A stretch of DNA of 64,000 nt from Alviniconcha marisindica. Lineage: Eukaryota > Mollusca > Gastropoda > Provannidae. Under the pieces are notes generated by a model. It searched no databases, was not told where the DNA came from, and saw nothing but the letters and a program-made list of their open reading frames with translations. The stretch spans positions 1,067,501-1,131,500 of the forward strand of contig JABMCL010000882.1 in the NCBI GenBank assembly GCA_018857735.1. The letters are read 5' to 3'. Positions 12,801-22,275 of the stretch are shown here, piece by piece (position 1 is the first letter of the stretch; each line of letters begins with the position of its first letter). Position numbers and translations under genes: made by a program.

Positions 12801-15800
12801 ATGTCAACTCAGTACTTACCGGTTTGAACAGAACTGAAACGTGAGCACCACTGAACCATGTCTGTCGTGCGTGAACCTGAAGTTAACATGTCCGATTGAC
12901 GTTTGAACCCGCTCAAGTTAATGTCCAGACTCGTGACGCCAGCGGTACGTTGCAGTTTGCAGCTGAAGTTAACATTCGGGGACTACCGTGGTTTACTCCG
13001 CTACGATGCGTTTGAACAGCTGAAGTTAACTGTCCCCGGGTACGCTTGCCGTTTTAACAGCTGAAGTTACAGGTCCCGGGTACTTCACGTTTGCACTGGT
13101 GTTAACGCTCAGGTTTCAGGCTGCCCCCGTACGTTGTCCGGCTTTCCGTGACTTTTAAAGTATCCAGACTACCGGGAAATACCCAACAGATGTGCAGGGT
13201 CCCTGACCATTCAGGTGCGCTAGATAACATGCCGTGTTTCTACCAGATTTGTCCCAGGACTACCGAGAAAAAACGGTACCAGTGCATGTTTCTGTACTGA
13301 AACACGTACTCCGGTTTTCCGCACGGAATGCGTACACCGGCATTCTGCACGGAAGCTGCCGTGCACTGCGGGTCGTCCAGGCTGCCGTGTACTTCAGGTT
13401 GTGCAGGCTGCCGTGAACTTCAGGTTGTGCAGGCTGCCGTGTATTTCTTGTTGTCCAGGCTGCCGTGTACTTCTTCTTGTTGTCCAGGCTGCCGTGTACT
13501 TCAGGTTGTGCAGGCTGCCGTGTACTTCAGGTTGTGCAGGCTGCCGTGTACTTCAGGTTGTGCAGGCTGCCGTGTACTTCAGGTTGTGCAGGCTGCCGTG
13601 TACTTCAGGTTGTGCAGGCTGCCGTGTACCTTCTTGTTGTCCAGGCTGCCGTGTACTTCAGGTTGTGCAGGCTGCCGTGTATTTCTTGTTGTCCAGGCTG
13701 CCGTGTACTTCTTCTTGTTGTCCAGGCTGCCGTGTACTTCAGGTTGTGCAGGCTGCCGTGAACTTCAGGTTGTGCAGGCTGCCGTGAACTTCAGGTTGTG
13801 CAGGCTGCCGTGTACTTCAGGTTGTCCAGGCTGCCGTGTACTTCAGGTTGTGCAGGCTGCCGTGTATTGTTGTCCAGGCTGCCGTGTACTTCAGGTTGTG
13901 CAGGCTGCCGTGTACTTCAGGTTGTGCAGGCTGCCGTGTACTTCAGGTTGTGCAGGCTGCCGTGAACTTCAGGTTGTGCAGGCTGCCGTGTGTTTCTTGT
14001 TGTCCATGCTGCCGTGTACTTCTTCTTGTTGTCCAGGCTGCCGTGTACTTCAGGTTGTGCAGGCTGCCGTGTATTTCTTGTTGTCCAGGCTGCCGTGTAC
14101 TTCAGGTTGTGCAGGCTGCCGTGTACTTCAGGTCGTCCAGGCTGCCGTGTACTTCAGGTTGTGCAGGCTGCCGTGTACTTCAGGTTGTGCAGGCTGCCGT
14201 GAACTTCAGGTTGTGCAGGCTGCCGTGAACTTCAGGTTGTGCAGGCTGCCGTGTATTTCTTGTTGTCCAGGCTGCCGTGTACTTCTCTGTTGTCCAGCTG
14301 CCGTGTACTTCAGGTTGTGCAGGCTGCCGTGTATTTCTTGTTGTCCAGGCTGCCGTGTACTTCAGGTTGTGCAGGCTGCCGTGTACTTCAGGTCGTCCAG
14401 GCTGCCGTGTACTTCAGGTTGTGCAGGCTGCCGTGTACTTCAGGTTGTGCAGGCTGCCGTGAACTTCAGGTTGTGCAGGCTGCCGTGTACTTCAGGTTGT
14501 GCAGGCTGCCGTGTATTTCTTGTTGTCCAGGCTGCCGTGTACTTCTTCTTGTTGTCCAGGCTGCCGTGTACTTCAGGTTGTGCAGGCTGCCGTGTATCTT
14601 CTTGTTGTCCAGGCTGCCGTGTACTTCTTCTTGTTGTCCAGGCTGCCGTGTACTTCAGGTTGTGCAGGCTGCCGTGTACTTCGTTGTCCAGGCTGCCGTG
14701 TACTTCAGGTTGTGCAGGCTGCCGTGTACTTCAGGTTGTGCAGGCTGCCGTGAACTTCAGGTTGTGCAGGCTGCCGTGTACTTGTTGTCCAGGCTGCCGT
14801 GTACTCTTCTTGTTGTCCAGGCTGCCGTGTACTTCAGGGTTTTGCGGGCTGCCGTGTACTTTCGTGTTGTCCAGGCTGCCGTGAACTTCAGGTTGTGCAG
14901 GCTGCCGTGTACTGGGTTTTTTGTTGTCCAGGCTGCCGTGTACTTCTGTCTTGTTGTCCAGGCTGCCGTGTACTTCAGGTTGTGCAGGCTGCCGTGTACT
15001 TCTTGTTGTCCAGGCTGCCGTGTACTTCGTTCGTCCAGCTGCGTGTACTTCAGTTGTGCCAGGCTGCCGTGTATCGTTGCAGTATTTTGTCCAGGCTGCC
15101 GTGGACTTGTTCGTCCAGCTGACTCTTTGTTGTACTTCTTGTTGTCCACGCTGCCGTGTACTGTTTGTTGTCCACACTGCCGTGTACTTCTTGTTGTCCA
15201 GGCGGCCAAAAAGCTCCCTCGCCACCGGGGTCTTCAGCATCGGCCAGAATTGAAGCCTGAGATCGCAGTTCCTGGGTGGATGGATTTTGCACGCTTACTC
15301 GTTTGCTTGCTTGCTTGTGTGTAGCTGGGTGACTGATGTGTTCGTTCGTTGAGTTATTTATTCACCTCTCTGCTGGCAGGCAAACCTGGTGTTCGTTCGC
15401 TGAGTTTTGTTTGTTTGTTTGTTTTTCATCGATCTGATGGCATGGCGAACGTAGTGTTCGTTCGTTGAGTTATTATTTTACTGATCGGCTATCATGGCGA
15501 ACCTAGTGTTGGTTCGTTGGGCTATTTTTTCAACGATCTGCTATCATGGCGAACCTAGTGTTCGTTCGTTGAGCTATTTTTTCAACGATCTGCTATCATG
15601 GCGAACCTAGTGTTCGTTCGTTGAGCTATTTTTTTAACGATCTGCTATCATGGCGAACCTAGTGTTCGTTCGTTGAGCTATTTTTTTCAACGATCTGATG
15701 GCATGGCGAACCTGGTGTTCGTTCGTTGGGTATTTTTCTCCGATCTGCTGGCATAGTCAACCTGGTGTTCGTTCGCTTGAGTTATTTATTCGCCGATCTG

Positions 15801-17542
15801 CTGACATAGCGAACCTAGTATTCGTTCGTTGGGTTATTTATTCACTAATTTGATGGCATCGCGAACCTAGTGTTCGTTCGTTGAGTTATTTGTTGACTGA
15901 TCTGATGGCATGGCGAACGTCATGTGGTGCTCTTTCGCTGAGTTATTATTTCACTGAATTGATGGCATGGCGAACCCAGTGTTATCCGTTGAGTTATTTA
16001 TTCACCAGTCTGCTGACAGGGCAAATCTGGTGTTCGTTCGTTGAGTAATTTTTTCACCGATCTGATGGCATGGCAAACCTAGTGTTCGTTCGCTGAGTTA
16101 TTTTTTCATCGATCTGCTGGCATGACGAACCTGGTGTTCGTTCGTTGAATTGTTTATTCGCCAATCTGATGACATGGCAAACCAGGTGTTCGTTCGTTAT
16201 TTTTTCACCGATCTGCTGGCATGGCGAACCTAGTGTTCTTTCGCTGAGTTATTTTTGTACTGATCTGCTGGCAAGACGAAGCTGGTGTTCGTTCGCTGAG
16301 TTATTTTTTTCATCGATCTGCTGGCATGGCGAACCTAGTGTTTGTTCGTTGAGTTATTTATTCGCCAATCTGCTGACATGGCACACCTGGTGTTCGTTCG
16401 TTATTTTTTCACTGATCTGCTGGCATAGCGAACCTGGCGTTCGTTCGCTGGGTTATTTTTGTACCGATCTGCTGACAGGGCAAACCTGGTGTTCGTTGGC
16501 TTCACCGATCTGCTGGCATGGCGAACCTAGTGTTCGTTCGCCGGGTTATTTTTGTACTGATCTGTTGAGAGGGCAAACCTGGTGTTCGTTGGCTTCATCG
16601 ATCTGATGGCATGGCGAACCTAGTGTTCGTTCGCCGGGTTATTTTTGTACTGATCTGTTGAGAGGACAAACCTGGTGTTCGTTGGCTTCATCGATCTGAT
16701 GGCATGGCGAACCTAGTGTTCGTTCGCCAGATTATTTTTCTACTGATCTGCCGGCAGGGCAAACCTGGTGTTCGTTGGCTTCACCGATCTGATGGCATGG
16801 CGAACCTGGTGTTCGTTCGCCGGGTTATTTTTACACCGATCTGCCGGCAGGGCGACCCTGGACGCGGTGGTGATGTGGATGAACAACTCCCGCTACGTCC
16901 CTGGCGTCAGCATGGCCAACGCCACCGGGGGACGGGTCAGCGTGGACATCAACGGCACCCTGCACATCTCCCCGCTCACCGTCTGGGACCGCCGCCTCTT
17001 CGTCTGCATCGTCAGCGGCAAGGAGACGGGTCGTGTCTTCCTCAATGGTATGGCTGATACCATGGGGGGGGGGGGGGGGGGGGGGGAGGAGGGGGGGGAG
17101 GAGAGGGTGTTGTGTGTTGGTGTGTGTGTGTGGTGGGGGGGGGCGGTGGGGGGTGGCGGGTGGGGTGTGTGGTGTGGTGTGTGGTGGGGAGTAGTGGTGG
17201 TGGTGGTGGTGGGAAGGGAGGAGGAGGGGTGTGGGTTTGTGTGGTGTGTTGTGTTTGGGGGAGAGGAGTACAAGAGAGAGAGAGTTGTGTGGGCGCGTTC
17301 GCGCAGCGCAGCGCGCAGGGACGGTCGTGTGTTGTTGGTGTGTGTGTGTGGTGTGTGTGTGTGGGGGAGTAGGGTGTGGTGTGGTGGGAGAAAGAGAGAG
17401 AGGAGGAAGAGAGAGAGTGTGTGTGCGTGTGTTTTTGTGTGTGTTTGAGGGGGAGAGGAGTAAGAGAGAGAGAGAGTGTGCGCGTGGCGCGCGATGCGCG
17501 CGCGTGTGTGGTGTGGTGTGTGTTGTGTGTGAGCGAGAGTGA

Positions 17543-17597
<55 letters not shown>

Positions 17598-18186
17598 TGT
17601 GCGGCCGTGTGTGTGTGAGTAAGTGAGAGAGAGTGTGTGTGTGCTTGTGAATGTGTGTGTGTGTGCGCGCGCTTGTGTGTGCGTGTGCGTGCGTGCGTGC
17701 GTGCGTGTAAGCGTGCGCGCCGTGACCGAGTCCGTGTAACATGAGCTGTAGCTGTTTGTGTCAGTGATGCGAACTTGACTCACTCACTCACCTTTGTCGT
17801 CGCGTGGACGAACAGTGACGGTGATCGTGGAGAACGAGTTCGCCAAGTACGGCGCGTGGGTAGTCTACAGCATCGCTGTCGACTTCGTCGCCTTCGTCGC
17901 CCTCATGGTCGTCAAACACAGGCACAGGAAGCGCATCCTCATCTCCGCCGAGGAGGCTGCCCGCGCAATCCCTCCCGAGGGCAGCAGCAGCAGCAGCAGC
18001 GACGAGAACAACAGCAACCTCAGCGCCAACGCCAACATCTGGAGCATCAGCACGACGGACGACAGCGCCACGTGGAGCGGTGACGACGTTTCATCGTCAC
18101 AGTCATTGAGCGCCAGCGTCCGCACGGGGAGCTTCCGAAGCAGCAGGTACGGCAGCTACGGCTTGCCCAGCCAAACGAGCATCTGA
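3617..18186 (+). CDS. FAM187-like Ig-domain membrane protein gene, 3' part (5 visible exons)
   Basis: Exons 3617-3703, 8836-9042, 10612-10678, 16851-17047 and 17816-18186 join in phase (junction phases 1, 1, 2, 1) to about 309 codons ending at TGA 18184-18186. Order of parts: a TSP1-like segment (WGSWGPCSVCG, then GEQRRIGVC across the first junction), a Cys-rich linker ending in a CNKPC motif, an Ig-like domain (first Cys in LKLKCPG, Trp in VVMWMN, second Cys in LFVCIVSG), one transmembrane helix and a Ser-rich cytoplasmic tail. From memory this order matches vertebrate FAM187A/B, type I membrane proteins of unclear function with Ig domains around a Trp/Cys segment. No N-terminal Ig domain, signal peptide or start codon is visible, so the 5' exons should lie left of the window. 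Family assignment is an inference; the exon model is well supported by phase. Every intron except the last carries a minisatellite touching an exon edge. Confidence 0.72.
3704..5010. repeat. Minisatellite starting at donor of exon A (~36 bp unit)
   Basis: A tandem array begins exactly at the exon A donor. The first three or four units (3700-3845) read gtcagtgtggttagcctgag; the main block has a unit of about 36 bp containing AAGGTCAGTGTCACCAGCCA and CGGGATGACGTGTGT. Nearly every unit repeats AAG|GTCAGT, equivalent to the real donor ATAG|GTCAGT. By length, about 35 units. The right end decays from about 4930. Confidence 0.9.
5011..5300. other. Degenerate spacer between two arrays
   Basis: Low-order remnants of the preceding array (gtcaccag fragments to about 5060), then unique sequence. 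Around 5258-5300 there is a 'cctcaggatgcgaggctgac' and 'atatgagggacaaa' fragment resembling the antisense 3' tail shared by several SINE-like repeats here. No gene seen. Confidence 0.5.
5318..5620 (+). mobile_element. tRNA-derived SINE inserted in first unit of 5.3-8.85 kb array
   Basis: The tRNA-like head starts at 5320 (gagccggtttggcccagcgg) with A-box-like and B-box-like (ggttcgaatcc) sequences. A body follows (aaatggctctcatcgctgcc) and a tail (cgtccctaataagctttatg, then gtggacgttaagcaccatg). It is flanked by the direct repeat GCATTATCA (5308-5316 and 5621-5629), the target-site duplication. The target is the minisatellite unit gtgtgtgcattatcagg, so insertion postdates the start of that unit. 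Confidence 0.85.
5621..8850. repeat. Minisatellite ending at acceptor of exon B (~38 bp and ~58 bp units)
   Basis: About 3.2 kb of tandem units, by length roughly 80. The short form is gtgtgtgcagtcagtgagct then cagctcgttcaatggccag. The long form carries an extra ttatcaggtctggttttagt and dominates the left end. The last unit runs straight into exon B: its ggccag is the acceptor and its GTGTGTGCA is the first 9 nt of the exon. Every unit therefore repeats acceptor plus exon start. Confidence 0.92.
8836..9042 (+). CDS. FAM187-like gene, exon B (Cys-rich linker)
   Basis: The acceptor is ggccag|GTGTGTGCACC and the donor is GTTAA|gtatgt at 9043. This donor was preferred over AGGAA|gttaag because only the former keeps the next exon open. 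It encodes VCTVKKLRPNDEAKPWFV, an aromatic/Cys stretch with VPCRSTLFHVGW and a terminal KSCNKPCRKL. Cys pairs flank a region likely disulphide-linked to the TSP1-like turn. There is no pyrimidine tract upstream because the minisatellite occupies that position. Confidence 0.75.
9043..10611. other. Intron B with stacked microsatellites
   Basis: Holds (CTGT)n at 9052-9096, a C-run, (GA)n at 9244-9291, a (CA)n/(CGCA)n complex at 9293-9449, (GTT)n at 9698-9746 running into (GT)n to 9821, A-rich tracts at 10160-10200 and C-runs at 10430-10540. A fragment near 10468 (ggttaactgggcgc) belongs to a dispersed tail also seen at 21765, 36543 and 50438. ORFs here are repeat translations only. Confidence 0.7.
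10612..10678 (+). CDS. FAM187-like gene, exon C (start of Ig-like domain)
   Basis: Acceptor tctctttgcag, with a proper pyrimidine tract. Donor CCCGG|gtacgt at 10679. It encodes KEAAKIKVISETAGASLK then LKCPG, the B-strand with the first Ig cysteine. It ends in phase 2. Its last ~18 nt plus donor are the seed of the 40-bp array that follows. Read-through past the donor gives GYVDV then a stop. Confidence 0.78.
10661..13110. repeat. 40-bp minisatellite seeded by the exon C end and donor
   Basis: Unit: AAGTTAACATGTCCCGGGTA then CGTTGACGTTTGAACAGCTG. By length about 52 very uniform copies to 12740, then decaying copies to about 13110. The first unit overlaps the real exon C end (CAAGTTAAAATGTCCCGG|GTACGT). 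Units differ mainly at aaca/aaaa, caag/gaag and cggg/cgag, giving mosaic higher-order patterns. Each copy holds a donor sequence identical or nearly identical to the functional one. Confidence 0.95.
13111..13340. other. Transition between two minisatellites
   Basis: Decayed sequence containing scattered pieces of both neighbouring arrays (gtacgttg, taccgg). No exon signal recognised. Confidence 0.5.
13341..15215. repeat. 26-bp intronic minisatellite (GCTGCC-GTGTACTTC-AGGTTGTGCAG)
   Basis: Roughly 70 units by length, of 26 bp (GTGTACTTCAGGTTGTGCAG, then GCTGCC) plus variants with TTCTTGTTGTCCAG. Because 26 is not a multiple of 3 and the unit has no stop in any plus frame, a 518-codon open frame (13328-14884) cycles through all three phases, giving Cys-rich translation. 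It lies inside the exon C-D intron, whose flanking phases fit without it, so it is treated as noncoding. Confidence 0.9.
15340..16850. repeat. ~58 bp minisatellite ending at acceptor of exon D
   Basis: Units read gatctgctggcatggcgaac, ctagtgttcgttcgttgag and a T-rich ttattttttcacc; about 25 by length. The last unit is gatctgccggcag|ggcgaccctgg: the acceptor AG and the first ~11 nt of exon D align with ggca(t/g)ggcgaacctgg in the repeats. Several units (16013, 16465, 16750) keep the AG (gacaggg, ggcaggg), forming decoy acceptors behind a T-rich tract. Confidence 0.92.
16851..17047 (+). CDS. FAM187-like gene, exon D (core of Ig-like domain)
   Basis: Acceptor ctgccggcag and donor CTCAATG|gtatgg at 17048. 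It encodes GATLDAVVMWMNNSRYVP, then VSVDINGTLHISPLTVWDRR and LFVCIVSGKETGRVFLN. This gives the Ig Trp, an E/F-strand L-x-I segment, the D-x-x-x-F-x-C turn and possible N-glycosylation sites (NNS, NAT, NGT). Phase 2 in, phase 1 out. High GC compared with the flanking introns. Confidence 0.82.
17048..17815. repeat. Last intron of FAM187-like gene: G-run and GT/GA/GC complex
   Basis: An unbroken G-run at about 17064-17086 is followed by G-rich GGTGGT sequence and 17270-17710 compound (GT)n, (GA)n, (GC)n. Purine-rich on the plus strand, so the minus strand shows spurious His/Thr/Pro-rich ORFs. The acceptor is gacgaacag at 17815. No array touches this acceptor. Confidence 0.8.
17816..18186 (+). 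CDS. FAM187-like gene, last exon E (TM helix and Ser-rich tail)
   Basis: Encodes VTVIVENEFAKYGAW, a ~20-residue hydrophobic helix (WVVYSIAVDFVAFVALMVV), a basic stop-transfer KHRHRKR, then a tail with a Ser run from AGC codons (17982-18000), Asn/Ser-rich stretches and C-terminal GLPSQTSI before TGA. Topology is type I: Ig domain outside, ~80-residue tail inside. The last ~20 nt, including the stop, are the seed of the downstream 20-bp array. Confidence 0.82.
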
Positions 18187-18790
18187 CCAGCCAAACGAGC
18201 ATCTGACCAGCCAAACGAGCATCTGAGTGACCAGCCAAACGAGCATTTGAGTGACCAGCCAAACGAGCATCTGACCAGCCAAACGAGCATTTGAGTGACC
18301 AGCCAAACGAGCATCTGACCAGCCAAACGAGTATCTGACCAGCCAAACGAGCATTTGAGTGACCAGCCAAACGAGCATCTGACCAGCCAAACGAGTATCT
18401 GACCAGCCAAACGATTGTCTGATCAGCCAAACGAGTGTCTGACCAGCCGAACGAATATCTGACCAGCCAAACGAGCGTCTGACCAGCCAAACGAGTGTCT
18501 GACCAGCCAAACGAATATCTGACCAGCTAAACGAGCGTCTGACCAGCCAAACGATTGTCTGACCAGCCAAACGAATATCTGACCAGCCAAACGAGCGTCT
18601 GACCAGCCAAACGAATGTCTGACCAACCAAACGAATATCTGACCAGCCAAACGAGTGTCTGACCAGCCAAACGAGTGTCTGACCAGCCAAACGAATATCT
18701 GACCAGCCAAACGAGTGTCTGACCAGCCAAACGAATATCTGACAAGCCAAACGAGTGTCTGACCAGCCAAACGAATATCTGACCAGCCGC
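18167..18790. repeat. 20-bp minisatellite grown from the final codons and stop
   Basis: About 30 units (ccagccaaacgagcatctga and variants with gtgtct or aatatct). The first copy is coding (SQTSI plus stop). The left half has some units extended by gtga; the right half is a regular 20-bp ladder. The copies form the start of the 3' UTR. The minus strand reads open for 253 codons (WSDTRLAGQ-type repeats), judged spurious. Confidence 0.92.
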
Positions 18791-18897
18791 CGGAGAGAGG
18801 ACCACGAGCCACCAGTCAAATCACCGAACAGCAGAAACGGCGGGGTTTGGGAGGGAGTGGACATCTCGTCACCCTAGTATAACTGACGGGTGAGCCG

Positions 18898-19220
18898 GTG
18901 AGTCGGTTTGGCCTAGCGGCAAGGCGGTAGGCTGGTAAGCGGAAGGACCTCGGTTCCATACCGCTTCGGCTCTCCTTTCTCTTCAAAAAGGTTGTGGTTT
19001 GTGGACACTGTCTTGTGACTTTGTCCATCACTTCCTACTGAAACATTAAAATGGCTCTCATCGCTGCCCATCTTAATGCAGGAATCATTCTGGGGTGACA
19101 GTGTAGCGATAGGTATATAATCTCCTTCCCCCACCCCCCCCCCCCCCCCCCCCCCCCGTCTTCCCGTCCCTAATAAGCCTTATGGTCTCTGTGGACGTTA
19201 AGCACCATGTTTACTTACTT
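18898..19220 (+). mobile_element. tRNA-derived SINE with C-run
   Basis: Head gagccggtgagtcggtttgg at about 18893-18910, then the usual body. A poly(C) run (19133-19157) interrupts the tail before cgtccctaataagccttatg, then gtggacgttaagcaccatg and tttacttactt. Confidence 0.82.
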
Positions 19221-19464
19221 AGCAAGAGCCTATACGTACAGACACACCTCCGTAGACAAACCAGCCGGTTGTAGTGCACGTACCACTGCAATGCACGCTA
19301 AGAACGTGTCCGTACTGTTTTCCGAAACCGTGACCAAGCAGCGCCTTGGGTCTGTGAAGTTCGAAGAGTGAGTTCGAACACACGCTGTTTTGAGTACTCC
19401 GCCTGTCTAAGTGGGCGGAGCTACTACCCGTCTTTAAAACGAGAGGTCAGTTGAGTCCAAGTGC
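19221..19464. other. Unique spacer between two SINEs
   Basis: No repeat, gene or RNA recognised. Confidence 0.4.
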
Positions 19465-19785
19465 GAGAGCCGGTTTGGCCTAGCGGTAAGGCGGTAGGCT
19501 GGTAAGCAGAAGGACCTCGGTTCGAATCTGCTTCGGCTCTCCTTTCACTTCAAAGTTTGTGGTCTGTGGACACTGTCTTGTGACTTTGTCCCTCACAGTT
19601 AATGAAACATTAAAATGGCTCTCATCGCTGCCCACCTTAATGCAGAAGTCATTCCGGTGGTGACAGTGTAGCGATAGGTATATAATCTCCCTCTCCCCCC
19701 ACCGCCATACCCCCTTCCGCCCCTTCTCCCCGTCCCTAATAAGCCTTGTGGTTCCTGTGGACGTTAAGCACCACGTTTACTTACC
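19465..19785 (+). mobile_element. tRNA-derived SINE
   Basis: gagagccggtttggcctagc head, B-box-like ggttcgaatctgc, body aaatggctctcatcgctgcc, and tail to gttaagcaccacgtttactt. Same family and orientation as the copies at 18.9 and 35.3 kb. Confidence 0.85.
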
Positions 19786-19918
19786 AAGTCAAAGTGCCCG
19801 AAGTGACAGCAGCTAATAATAATAACAGAGCGCCCAACCCGCACAGGCCCTAAGCGCTTACACGTTCTTTACAAGTACATCAGTGTATATTGTCAAAAGT
19901 CAACGCATACAACATGAA

Positions 19919-19919
19919 T

Positions 19920-19968
<49 letters not shown>

Positions 19969-19980
19969 ACACACACACAC
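19919..19980. repeat. (CA)n microsatellite
   Basis: CA run with one interruption. It is preceded at about 19806-19870 by a short fragment (gagcgcccaacccgcacagg) typical of a dispersed repeat edge. Confidence 0.9.
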
Positions 19981-20304
19981 TCTCGCTAATTATACGGCTT
20001 TCCCGCCACGTCAGATTCAGCTGATACCTAACTGTCGTCAGGACTCAACTCCAAGTCTACGTATTTGTCATCGCCAGTATCAGAATAGCAGCAGATGAAG
20101 AGGCAGGGGAAGCATGACAGTAGCGGCTTACACGCCTGACCAGTCAAAGCGGCAGCTGACCATGCCGCACGGACTCGGGCTCTGTGAAAGTCGGTGACCC
20201 CATGCAGGACCTACTGAATCGTTTGCCTTGCGGCTGTCGTCGTTGTCCAGAACAATCAGTTCGCTCGCCGGAAAATCGCATTATGCGCTCTACCCCCGTC
20301 TCGC

Positions 20305-21395
20305 AGAATGTTCCCGAGTGTTGCCTTTGAAACGGTTACATGCATTGTTGCCTTTGAAACAGTTGTGCAGTGTTGCCTTTGAAACGGTTACATGCAGTGT
20401 TGCCTTTGAAACAGTTGTGCAGTGTTGCCTTTGAAACGGTTACATGCAGTGTTGCCTTTGAAACAGTTGTGCAGTGTTGCCTTTGAAACGGTTACATGCA
20501 GTGTTGCCTTGGAAACAGTTGTGCAGTGTTGCCTTTGAAACGGTTACATGCAGTGTTGCCTTTGAAACAGTTATACAGTGTTGCCTTTGAAACGGTTACA
20601 CGCGTTGTTGTTTTTGAAACAGTTACGCAGTTTTGCCTTTGAAACAGTTTCCTTTCAAACAGTTATGCAGAGTTGCCTTTGAAACAGTTACATGCATTGT
20701 TGCCTTTGAAACAGTTATACAGTGTTGCCTTTGAAACTGTTACACGCGTTGTTGTTTTTGAAACAGTTACGCAGTGTTGCCTTTGAAGCAGTTTCCTTTC
20801 AAACAGTTATGAACCTTCAACGTCTGCTTGGCCTAGTTATGAGGCCTTTCCAACAGTTACATGCATTGTTACCTTTGAAACAGTTATACAGTGTTGCCTT
20901 TGAAACAGTTACATGCATTGTTGCCTTTGAAACAGTTATGCAGTGTTGCCTTTCAAACAGAGTTCCGATGCTGCCTTTAAAACAATTACAGTGTTGCCTC
21001 TGAAACAGTTGCGGTGTTACCTTTGGAGCAGTTCCAATATTACTTTTGAAAACATCACAATCAATTGCCGCTTGAAACAGTTGCATGTCGCCTTTAAAAA
21101 AAAAGAGTTCCATCGTTGATTTGAAACAGTTGCAATGTTGCCTTTGAAACAGTTCCAGTGTTGTGTTTAATTCAGTTCCAGCATGTCCTTTGAACATTCC
21201 CAGTTCCAGTGGGGTCTCTGAAGCAGTTCCGATGTTTCTTTTGAAACACTTTCACTCGGTGTTGCCTTTTAAACAGTGCCAGTGTTGATTTGAAACAGTT
21301 GTAGTGTTGCCTTTGAAACGTTCATTTGTTGCCTTTTGAACAGTTCCAGTTCCAATGGTGTTTTTGAAGCAGTTCCGGTGTTGCCTACAATAATT
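20305..21395. repeat. 25-bp minisatellite (GTTGCCTTTGAAACAGTT...)
   Basis: About 40 units of gttgcctttgaaacagttac and atgca or tgcag, with alternating two-unit higher order (acggttacatgcagt / acagttgtgcagt) at the left and progressive decay to the right. The unit core is the reverse complement of part of the LINE RNase H relic at 31.65 kb. Confidence 0.92.
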
Positions 21396-21954
21396 ATATG
21401 CCCGGAGGAAAACTATGCCGCAACAAACGTCGTCATTTTTGCCGTGTGTTCTTCGACATTTGGTTTAAACTAAATTTTATTCATTCATCGTAACCATAAG
21501 CTCAACAAATAAGTACAGGAAACAGAAAAGCAATATGCTTATTTGAGTGTTACCTATAAATAAAATGATAATCACACGGACATTTACGATTACATTTCAG
21601 TTTTAGTCGTTACTGGCCCCTCTTAGCGGAGCTTCTTTGAAAGAACGTGTGAACAAACCCTGTCAGCTGGCTTACCTGGAGTCAGGCTGATCGGTTCAGA
21701 CCGACAGTACCTTTCTTCTGAAGCCATCAGACCTCTCGGCGTTTCCTCTCTTGTCGTAATGGTTGACTGGGCGTAGAACACCAACTCAGTACTTACGGGC
21801 CTTTCTTGTCCACTCTAGGCTTTATTATTGTAACGCTGTCCTTGCTGGTATTGTAACGCTCTCCTTGCTGGTATTGTAATGCTGTCCTTGCTGGCTCTCC
21901 TTAGGTTGCCCTTGATTTAAAAAAAAAAAAAAAAAAATCCTCTGCTCTCCTCGC

Positions 21955-22130
21955 TCTCTTCACTCAGCCTCGGATACTTGGATCTTCCGTGTTCCGATGA
22001 TGGGCAGGAGGAGCCCGGGAGAGAGATTCTTTCATTACCTCGGACCTGTGATCTGGAACTCTTTTCCTTTGCATTCCTCTTCACTCTCTTTTTTTAAGTC
22101 AAAACTGAAAAAGCACGTTTTCTCTTTTGA
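21955..22130 (+). pseudogene. Non-LTR retrotransposon 3' ORF end (relic)
   Basis: Translates as GERFFHYLGPVIWNSFPLHS then FFKSKLKKHVFSF. This is the 'W-N-S-L-P ... F-K-x-x-L-K' C-terminal signature common to many LINE reverse transcriptase ORFs. Only the end is present. It is followed by T-rich sequence and (GT)n. Confidence 0.7.
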
Positions 22131-22213
22131 TGCTGATTTGTCGTTTCTTTCTTCTCTTTTCCACTAACCCATCACCAGTTATACATGTTTTTTTATTTTA
22201 TTTATATAATAAT

Positions 22214-22216
22214 GGT

Positions 22217-22272
<56 letters not shown>
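22214..22272. repeat. (GT)n microsatellite
   Basis: Pure GT run downstream of the LINE relic. Confidence 0.95.

Positions 22273-22275
<3 letters not shown>

Noticed and set aside
13328..15324. Long plus-strand ORFs (518 and 361 codons), Cys-rich
   Set aside because: Translations of the 26-bp minisatellite inside an intron whose flanking exons join in phase without it; no start context, no domain.
18103..18864. Minus-strand 253-codon ORF with WSDTRLAGQ-type repeats
   Set aside because: Reverse reading of the 20-bp array that grew from the FAM187-like stop codon.
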